NCBI RefSeq assembly: GCF_014650815.1
Contig: NZ_BMVR01000002.1
Coordinates: forward strand, 1 to 64,000
Origin: Streptomyces flavofungini
Lineage (GTDB): Bacteria; Actinomycetota; Actinomycetes; Streptomycetales; Streptomycetaceae
Direction of reading: 5' to 3'
DNA: 64,000 bases
Both the position numbers and the translations under genes were made by a program. Position 1 is the stretch's first letter. Each line of letters starts with the position of its first letter. Shown here one piece after another: positions 58,742 to 64,000 of the stretch. Below the pieces are notes generated by a model. It worked only from the letters and a program-made list of their open reading frames with translations, was not told the origin of the DNA and searched no databases.

Positions 58742-59647
58742 GTGTTCGACTCCCGGCACATCAGGTCCTTCCACGAAGTGGTCCGCACCGGTTCCTACTC
58801 CGCCGCGGCCCGCTCGCTCGGCTATACGCAACCCGCCATCACCCAGCAGATGAAGGCACTCGAACGGTCCGTGGGCACGGTCCTGTTCACCCGCGTCGGA
58901 CGCCGGATGCGGCTGACCGAGGCGGGCGAGGCGCTGTCCCGGCACGCCGGGGTGATCCTCGGCAACATCGACGCGGCCCAGCAGCAGATGAACGCGATCA
59001 CGCGGCTGCGCACCGGCAAGGTCCGGCTGTGCGCGTTCCCGAGCGCCACCGCCACGCTGATACCGGAGGCGCTGGCCGGTCTGGCCCGCCACCACCGCGG
59101 CATCCGCGTCGAACTCCAGGAGTACGAGCCGCCGGAGTCGCTGCAGCGCCTGGTGCACGGCGACGCCGACGTCACCCTCGCCTTCACCTATCCCGGCCTG
59201 CTCGAAGAGGTGCCGGACGAGGTCGTCGAAGTACCGCTGATGGAGGACCAGTTGACGGTCCTGATGCCGACCCGGCACCCGATGGCGCGGCGCCGCTCGG
59301 TGCGGCTGGCCGATCTGTCCGAGGAGCGCTGGATCGCCGGGTGCCTGCGCTGCCGGGCCAACTTCCTGCACGAGTGCGCCGAGCAGGGCTTCGCCCCGGA
59401 CATCGCCTTCACCACCGACGACAACCTCGTCATCCAGAGCCTCGTCTCCGAGGGCCTCGGCATCGCGATGATGCCGGGCCTCGTCCTGAACTTCCTGTGC
59501 CACCGCTCGGTCACCGGCCGCCCCCTCGACCCGGCGTCACGGCGGCAGGTGTCGGCGTACGTCCTGCGGGAGCACCTGCGCATTCCGGCCACGGCACTGG
59601 TGCTCGACGAGTTGAAGGCGGTGGCGGCGAACCGCGTCGGCTGCTGA
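58742..59647 (+). CDS. LysR-family regulator of the cysteine dioxygenase/exporter pair
   Basis: A 301-residue LysR regulator. The helix-turn-helix covers residues about 3-60 (FHEVVRTGSYSAAARSLGYTQPAITQQMKALERSVG) and the effector domain about 90-295. It is transcribed in the same direction as the cysteine dioxygenase and YeiH-type genes that follow after 123 bases. In E. coli the LysR protein YeiE is paired with yeiH, a parallel that supports control of the downstream pair in response to cysteine or sulfite. Confidence 0.88.
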   Translation: MFDSRHIRSFHEVVRTGSYSAAARSLGYTQPAITQQMKALERSVGTVLFTRVGRRMRLTEAGEALSRHAGVILGNIDAAQQQMNAITRLRTGKVRLCAFPSATATLIPEALAGLARHHRGIRVELQEYEPPESLQRLVHGDADVTLAFTYPGLLEEVPDEVVEVPLMEDQLTVLMPTRHPMARRRSVRLADLSEERWIAGCLRCRANFLHECAEQGFAPDIAFTTDDNLVIQSLVSEGLGIAMMPGLVLNFLCHRSVTGRPLDPASRRQVSAYVLREHLRIPATALVLDELKAVAANRVGC

Positions 59648-59701
59648 CCCCGACCGGCCGCCGAGCGGCGCCCCGCCGTCCGTTGAATCGCCAACCCATA
59701 A

Positions 59702-59720
59702 GCGTTTTTTTAGGCAACGC
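59702..59720. promoter_or_regulatory. Candidate LysR box
   Basis: GCGTT (59702-59706) and AACGC (59716-59720) form an interrupted palindrome of the T-N11-A type, 51 bases upstream of the dioxygenase start. CATAAGC just before it is the reverse of GCTTATG in the LysR promoter. Confidence 0.4.
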
Positions 59721-59770
59721 CAAGAAACTGTCGTTGGACGTGATGGATGTGGCGGGCCGACGCTGCCGGT

Positions 59771-60352
59771 ATGACCACCCCCACCGCGCACACCCGCACC
59801 GCGCCCGCCCGCCCCTGTACGACGTCCCGCCTCGACGCGCTGATCGCCGACATCCGCGAGGCCGTCGGCCGCGGTCTGCCCCCGGACCTGACCGCGTACC
59901 TGGTCGGCGAGCGCCTCGCGCCGCATCTCGGCGCCGCCGACCTGCTCACCGCCGAGCAGTGCGAGGGCGACCCCGACCGCTACCGCCAGCACCTGCTGCA
60001 CGCCGAGACCGACGGCAGCTTCTCCGTCGTCGGCCTGGTGTGGCTGCCCGGCCAGCGCACGTCCGTGCACGACCACGTGTCGTGGTGCGTGACCGGGGTG
60101 CACGAGGGCGAGGAGCACGAGCGGCGCTACCGGCTCGTGCCCGCCGAGGACGGCACCCCCGCACACCTCGTCGCCACGGAGGACGTGGTGAACCCGCAGG
60201 GCGCGGTGTGCGGTTTCGCGCCGCCCGGAGACATCCACCGGGTGTGGAACGCGGGCTCCGGACGCGCGATATCCCTGCACGTCTACGGCGCCGACATCGG
60301 GCGGCTCGGCAGCAGCGTACGACGCGTGTACGACCTCCCGGCCGACCGCTGA
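59771..60352 (+). CDS. Cysteine dioxygenase
   Basis: A 193-residue cupin. The iron ligands are His100 and His102 in SVHDH and His156 in GDIHRVW; VSWCVTGVHEGEEHER and LHVYGAD are family features. It oxidises cysteine to cysteine sulfinate with O2. The stop TGA overlaps the ATG of the exporter (TGATG), so the two proteins are made together. The upstream LysR regulator probably controls both. Confidence 0.92.
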   Translation: MTTPTAHTRTAPARPCTTSRLDALIADIREAVGRGLPPDLTAYLVGERLAPHLGAADLLTAEQCEGDPDRYRQHLLHAETDGSFSVVGLVWLPGQRTSVHDHVSWCVTGVHEGEEHERRYRLVPAEDGTPAHLVATEDVVNPQGAVCGFAPPGDIHRVWNAGSGRAISLHVYGADIGRLGSSVRRVYDLPADR

Positions 60353-61440
60353 TGGCCCTGCTCGGACAGCGCCCGCAGCGGACGGCGCCGGCGCGGAGCA
60401 CGGCGGCGGCGCCCGGGCCGCGGGCGCGCGTCACGGGCCCCTGGCCGGGCCTCGCCCTGGCGGCGGCGGGCGTCGCCGTCGCCTGGCTGACGCACCGGCT
60501 GGTGCCGGACGTGCCGATGCTGACGGTCGCGATCGTCCTCGGCCTCGCCGCCGCGCAGGTGCCGGGGTCCCGGGTGTGGGTACGCGGCTGGGCCAAGCCC
60601 GGCCTGACCTTCGCCGCGAAGCGGCTGATGCGGGTCGGCGTGGTGCTGCTCGGCCTGAAGCTGAGCCTGCGCGATGTCCTCGGGGTGGGCTGGGCGACCG
60701 TCGCGATGGTGCTCGTGGTGGTCGCGGCGACGTTCTTCGGTACGTGGTGGCTGGGCCGGAAGCTGGGCCTCCCCGGCGACCAGCCGCTCCTCATCGCCAC
60801 CGGGTACTCGATCTGCGGGGCGTCCGCGATCGGCGCGGTGAGCGACGTCTCCAAGAGCGAGGAACGGGACACGGCCACGTCGGTGGCCGTGGTGACCCTC
60901 TGCGGGACCCTCGCCATCGCCGTGCTCCCCCTCCTCCAGGGCCCGCTGGGCCTCACGGACGCGGAGTTCGGCCGCTGGGTCGGCGCCAGCGTGCACGACG
61001 TGGGCCAGGTCGTCGCCACCGCCCAGACCGCCGGGGGCGACGCCCTCGGCGAGGGCGTCCTGGTCAAGCTGATGCGGGTGGCACTGCTCGCGCCGCTGGT
61101 CGCGGGCGTGGCGCTCTCGGTACGGGCCCGCCGCGCCGCCGCCGCGGACGGCACCGGCACCCCGGGGGCGGGCGAGCGGCGCCCTCCCCTGGTGCCGCTG
61201 TTCGTCGCGGGCTTCGTGGCGATGGTCGCCGTACGCAGCACGGGCCGGCTCCCGGACCCGGCCCTCGACACGGCGGCGATCGCCCAGGAACTGCTCCTCG
61301 CCGCCGCGCTGTTCGGCCTCGGCGCGGCGGTGGACCTGCGGACGCTGATACGCACCGGGGGCCGGGTGGGGCTTGTGGGGCTGTGCGCCTGGGTGGTGGT
61401 GGGTGGCGTTTCGTACGCGGGGGTCTGCCTCACCGGGTGA
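60352..61440 (+). CDS. YeiH/UPF0324-family membrane transporter
   Basis: A 362-residue protein with about 10 helices. The family signature includes LMRVGVVLLGLKLSL, ATGYSICGASAIGAVS and VGASVHDVGQVVATAQTAG. Members are annotated as sulfate or sulfite exporters by association with sulfonate degradation, without strong proof. Coupling to cysteine dioxygenase supports export of a sulfur oxidation product such as sulfite or sulfate, or of cysteine sulfinate itself. Confidence 0.9.
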   Translation: MALLGQRPQRTAPARSTAAAPGPRARVTGPWPGLALAAAGVAVAWLTHRLVPDVPMLTVAIVLGLAAAQVPGSRVWVRGWAKPGLTFAAKRLMRVGVVLLGLKLSLRDVLGVGWATVAMVLVVVAATFFGTWWLGRKLGLPGDQPLLIATGYSICGASAIGAVSDVSKSEERDTATSVAVVTLCGTLAIAVLPLLQGPLGLTDAEFGRWVGASVHDVGQVVATAQTAGGDALGEGVLVKLMRVALLAPLVAGVALSVRARRAAAADGTGTPGAGERRPPLVPLFVAGFVAMVAVRSTGRLPDPALDTAAIAQELLLAAALFGLGAAVDLRTLIRTGGRVGLVGLCAWVVVGGVSYAGVCLTG

Positions 61441-61572
61441 GGGCGGGGTGGGCGAGCGTTCGGCGGGGTGAGCGCGGTCCGGGCGGCCGGGTGGGCCCCG
61501 GCGGCCGTCCGGGCGGACGCGTGCCGCCCGGGCCGGAGGCGTCGGCCCGGGCGGACCCGCGGGCGGGGCGGG

Positions 61573-62442
61573 TCAGGTGAGGCGGGCGCGGGCCAGTTGG
61601 CGGGACTGGGCCACCAGCCGGTCCGCGGCGTCCCAGACCTCGGCGTCCTCCTCCAGGAAGCCGCCCGCGAGGTTGCGCGTGGTGATGGAGACGCGCAGGG
61701 GGCCCGGCACGGGCCTGGCCCGCACGTGGACGGTGAGTTCGATCGTGGGCACCCAGCCCGAAAGGCCCATCTCGAACGCCGTCGGGGGCAGCGCGTCCAC
61801 CGCAAGCAGCAGCGACAGCGGATCGGCGTCCCGCCCGTCGGCGAGCCCGAACCACGCCCGCATCTCGCCCTTGCCGGACGGCTGGCCCAGCGCCCACCCG
61901 AGCGTCGACGGGTCCAGCTTCAGCCACAGCCGGTCGGCGATCGCGGACGAGCCGGGCACCGCCCGCTGCTCCGGCGGGGCGTCGTCGGCGCCGAAGCACT
62001 GGTCGACCGGGGGCAGCTCCGGGGGCTTGGCCGTCGTGCGCACGTCGTCGGGCAGGGCGTCCAGGTCCCCGTACGACGCGAGCACCCGCAGCCGCTCGAC
62101 CTCGGTGCCGTCCGCCTCGAACTGCACCAGCGAGGCCTGCCCGGTGGACAGGCCGCGCCCGGTCCGCACGGTCTCGGTGCGGATGACGGCGGGGCCCGGG
62201 TCGGACGCCGTCAGATAGTGCGCGGAGATCGTGAACGGGTCGGAGTGCGGCAGCGCGTGCGCGAGGGCGCGGCCGACGACGGCGAGGAGATAGCCGCCGT
62301 TCACGGCGTTGACGATGGTCCAGCCCGCGGAGAGGTCGATGTCGTAGACGCCTGGCTCCCGCTGGGTGACCGCCGTGTCGCGGTCGAACTCGCTGTCTCC
62401 GACGGTGGCGCGCACGGTGGGCGCCGCTGCTGTGTCAGCCAT
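61573..62442 (-). CDS. TesB-like acyl-CoA thioesterase
   Basis: A 289-residue double-hotdog protein. The N-terminal half has WTIVNAVNGGYLLAVVGRAL and SAHYLTASDPGPAVIRTETVR; the C-terminal half has WVPTIELTVHVRARPVPGPLRV and EDAEVWDAADRLVAQSRQLA. It should hydrolyse acyl-CoA thioesters; chain length is unknown. Start MADTAAAPT at 62442. It is convergent with the YeiH-type gene. Confidence 0.85.
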   Translation of the reverse strand: MADTAAAPTVRATVGDSEFDRDTAVTQREPGVYDIDLSAGWTIVNAVNGGYLLAVVGRALAHALPHSDPFTISAHYLTASDPGPAVIRTETVRTGRGLSTGQASLVQFEADGTEVERLRVLASYGDLDALPDDVRTTAKPPELPPVDQCFGADDAPPEQRAVPGSSAIADRLWLKLDPSTLGWALGQPSGKGEMRAWFGLADGRDADPLSLLLAVDALPPTAFEMGLSGWVPTIELTVHVRARPVPGPLRVSITTRNLAGGFLEEDAEVWDAADRLVAQSRQLARARLT

Positions 62443-62467
62443 GGCAGCAACGTACAACACGAAACTA

Positions 62468-63142
62468 CTAAGCGGTAGCTTTTTCTGGTTCCTCCGTCGC
62501 CGAGGAACGGCGGTTCCACGCGCGCGGCGCCCGCCAGTGGTAGTGCATCGCGAGCAGCCGCAGCACGAACGCCGTGACGATGGCCAGCGCCGTCGTGATG
62601 CCGTTCAGCACCTCGAAGCGGATCGACAGGGCGACGATGGTGGCGCCCACGATGGCGGGGACCGCGTACAGGTCACGGTCCCAGCGGACCAGCGACGGGA
62701 CCTCGTTCGCGATGATGTCGCGCAGCACGCCGCCGCCGACCGCCGTGGCCAGGCCCAGCGTCGCCGACGCGGTCAGGCCGAGCCCGTAGTCGTACGCCTT
62801 CGTGGTGCCCGTGACGCAGAACAGGCCGAGGCCCGCCGCGTCGAAGACGTTCACCGCGAACTGGGTGCGCTCGACCTGCGGGTGCAGGAAGAAGACGAGG
62901 AGGGCGGCGAGCAGCGGGGTGAGGAAGTAGCCGAGGTCCGTGAAGGCCGCCGGGGGGACCGCGCCGATCACCAGGTCCCGGAACAGGCCGCCGCCGAGGG
63001 CCGTGACCTCGGCGAGTACGGCGATGCCGAAGACGTCGAAGTTCTTGCGTACGGCGAGGAGGGCGCCCGAGATCGCGAAGACGAAGATGCCGACGATGTC
63101 CAGTGCGTGCTGGACCCCCGGACTGAACAGTTCCTGAAGCAC
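62468..63142 (-). CDS. TRIC-type (UPF0126) cation channel protein
   Basis: A 224-residue membrane protein made of two repeated three-helix units plus one more helix. Each unit carries the glycine-rich pattern: VTALGGGLFRDLVIGAVPP and ATAVGGGVLRDIIANEVPS. Prokaryotic TRIC proteins form K+ channels. GTG 63142 gives MLQELFSPGVQHALDIVG and has GAGGGA upstream. The C-terminal 25 residues are polar. It runs in the same direction as the thioesterase gene, 25 bases upstream of it. Confidence 0.88.
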   Translation of the reverse strand: MLQELFSPGVQHALDIVGIFVFAISGALLAVRKNFDVFGIAVLAEVTALGGGLFRDLVIGAVPPAAFTDLGYFLTPLLAALLVFFLHPQVERTQFAVNVFDAAGLGLFCVTGTTKAYDYGLGLTASATLGLATAVGGGVLRDIIANEVPSLVRWDRDLYAVPAIVGATIVALSIRFEVLNGITTALAIVTAFVLRLLAMHYHWRAPRAWNRRSSATEEPEKATA

Positions 63143-63196
63143 GCCGCATTGTCCCTCGCCCCGGGCGCACCCTCGCTCGCCGGCTCCGCCGAGCGC

Positions 63197-63289
63197 GTCC
63201 GCAAGCGCCGGACGGGCTGTTCCCCGCCCGTCCGTCCCGGAAAGGGAGCGGACGGGCGGGAGCATTCAGCCCGTCCGGCGTTTGCGGAC
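63197..63289. repeat. Inverted pair of repeat-family cores
   Basis: The core is present in reverse at 63197-63219 and forward at 63267-63289 with one mismatch between arms (AAGCGCC versus GGCGTTT). A second palindrome (CGCCCGTCCG / CGGACGGGCG) lies in the loop. It probably ends the ABC transporter transcript. Confidence 0.75.
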
Positions 63290-63315
63290 GAGGCCGAAGG
63301 CCGATCGGCCCGAGG

Positions 63316-64000
63316 TCAGTCCTTGGTGACGTCGGTCGTCCCGGCCGCGGGCTCCTGCTTCTCCTCCGCCACGGCAGCGGACTTCTTCGCCGCGGGCGCA
63401 GACTCCTTCGCAGGCGCGGACTTCTCCGCCGCAGGCGCAGACTCCTTCGCAGGCGCGGACTTCTCCGCCGCAGGCGCAGACTCCTTCGCAGGCGCGGACT
63501 TCTCCGCACCCGCACCCTCGGCGCCAGCGGCTTCCACGCCAGCGGCTTCCGCGTCAGCGGTGTCCGCCGCCGTCGCCACGGTCACGACCTCGATGGCGTC
63601 TCGCGCCACGGAGAGCAGCTTCGTGTCCTCCGGCGCCTGGTCGGGCGCGTTCTCCGGGTGGTGGCAGGCCACCTGGTGCGCCGTTTCGAGGGCGATGAAC
63701 GGCGGCTCCTTGACCGCGCAGATCTCCGTGGCCTTCCAGCACCGCGTGTGGAAGCGGCACCCGCTGGGCGGGTCGATCGGCGAGGGCACGTCGCCGCGCA
63801 GCAGGATGCGCTCGCTCTTGACCCCGCGCCGCTTGGGGTCGGGCACGGGCACCGCGGACAGGAGCGCCTTGGTGTACGGGTGCATGGGCTTGGTGTACAA
63901 GTCCTTGCGGTCCGCGAGTTCGACGATCTTGCCGAGGTACATGACCGCGATGCGGTCGGACACGTGCCGGATGACCGACAGGTCGTGCGCGATGATCACG
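63316..64000 (-). CDS. Peptide ABC transporter ATP-binding protein, OppF/DppF type (partial)
   Basis: The C-terminal 227 residues of an ATPase that runs off the right edge. Visible are the H-loop [20 protein letters not shown], the oligo_HPY domain ([19 protein letters not shown]) and four Cys in CRFHTRC...C...C, a set reported to hold an iron-sulfur cluster in some peptide transporters. It should power oligopeptide uptake with membrane subunits to the right. The last 100 residues are an unusual Ala/Lys/Glu/Pro tail with three 13-residue repeats ([13 protein letters not shown]). Confidence 0.92.
   Translation of the reverse strand, partial: VIIAHDLSVIRHVSDRIAVMYLGKIVELADRKDLYTKPMHPYTKALLSAVPVPDPKRRGVKSERILLRGDVPSPIDPPSGCRFHTRCWKATEICAVKEPPFIALETAHQVACHHPENAPDQAPEDTKLLSVARDAIEVVTVATAADTADAEAAGVEAAGAEGAGAEKSAPAKESAPAAEKSAPAKESAPAAEKSAPAKESAPAAKKSAAVAEEKQEPAAGTTDVTKD
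63381..63497 (-). repeat. 39-bp coding repeat, three copies
   Basis: Units begin at 63381, 63420 and 63459; the last two are identical and the first differs at two bases. Each encodes 13 residues of the ATPase tail ([13 protein letters not shown]), so frame is kept. Confidence 0.9.

Noticed and set aside
59703..59712. T-run as a terminator of the LysR gene
   Set aside because: No stable hairpin precedes it; it lies inside the interrupted palindrome that fits a LysR box better.
63381..63497. Regular repeats resembling a CRISPR array
   Set aside because: The units are adjacent, in frame and encode a protein tail; there are no spacers and no cas genes.

Overview
The window reads as ordinary streptomycete chromosome. 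G+C is very high with the matching third-position bias, GTG starts are frequent, many genes are coupled by ATGA, GTGA or TGATG overlaps, and the gene order is one I recognise from the Streptomyces core: proline catabolism, serA, ilvC-ilvN-ilvB, a GGDEF/EAL gene, gatB-gatA-gatC, a second GGDEF/EAL gene, ligA, mnmA and a NifS-type desulfurase. I see no prophage, plasmid, insertion sequence, CRISPR array, tRNA, rRNA or large biosynthetic cluster.

Layout. 1-2.3 kb: the end of an upstream gene, a CdsA-like cytidylyltransferase and a PlsC-type acyltransferase, coupled as a phospholipid operon. 2.4-4.1 kb: an iodotyrosine-deiodinase-like nitroreductase and an Asp-nucleophile alpha/beta hydrolase. 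4.2-8.3 kb: pruA and proline dehydrogenase, divergent from a PucR regulator. 8.4-12.6 kb: an isochorismatase-like hydrolase, a GlxA-type regulator, and a TetR regulator divergent from a drug-type MFS exporter. 12.7-18.4 kb: serA and the ilvBNC operon with its leader peptide and attenuator. 18.4-21.8 kb: a membrane diguanylate cyclase with a degenerate EAL domain. 22-29 kb: a hydroxyacid dehydrogenase, an aldo/keto reductase, a lipoprotein sugar dehydrogenase, a large LuxR-type ATPase regulator and two small conserved proteins. 29.2-29.9 kb: a gene-free stretch rich in tandem repeats.

29.9-36 kb: a membrane protein, a GNAT acetyltransferase, an MMPL exporter and a Tat-exported phospholipase C. 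36-39.8 kb: gatC-gatA-small membrane protein-gatB, ended by a 22-bp perfect hairpin. 40-44.7 kb: a GT87 mannosyltransferase and an RmdB-like GGDEF/EAL protein with a glycine-rich expansion. 45-49.5 kb: ligA, a short core-type methionine synthase, an SDR and a LOG-family protein. 49.6-55.2 kb: a DUF427 protein, a second GlxA-type regulator, a quinone oxidoreductase, mnmA, an amidase and a cysteine desulfurase. 55.3-58.6 kb: two small membrane genes divergent from a FabR-like TetR regulator, another hydrolase and a WYL regulator. 58.7-61.4 kb: a LysR regulator, cysteine dioxygenase and a YeiH-type exporter, probably one sulfur-catabolism unit. 61.5-64 kb: a thioesterase, a TRIC-type channel and the C-terminal half of a peptide ABC transporter ATPase.

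The most unusual signals are not gene families. They are (1) a GC-rich repeat family (core CCGTCCGGCGATTGAGGACG) that has entered coding sequence, giving an acyltransferase about 40 N-terminal residues and giving two unrelated proteins the same SPSGD-stop ending; (2) short tandem repeats that straddle stop codons; (3) iteron-like 13-bp repeats between a TetR gene and its exporter; and (4) two GGDEF/EAL proteins 20 kb apart with contrasting predicted chemistry. I did not find a clearly new multi-gene defence or biosynthetic system.
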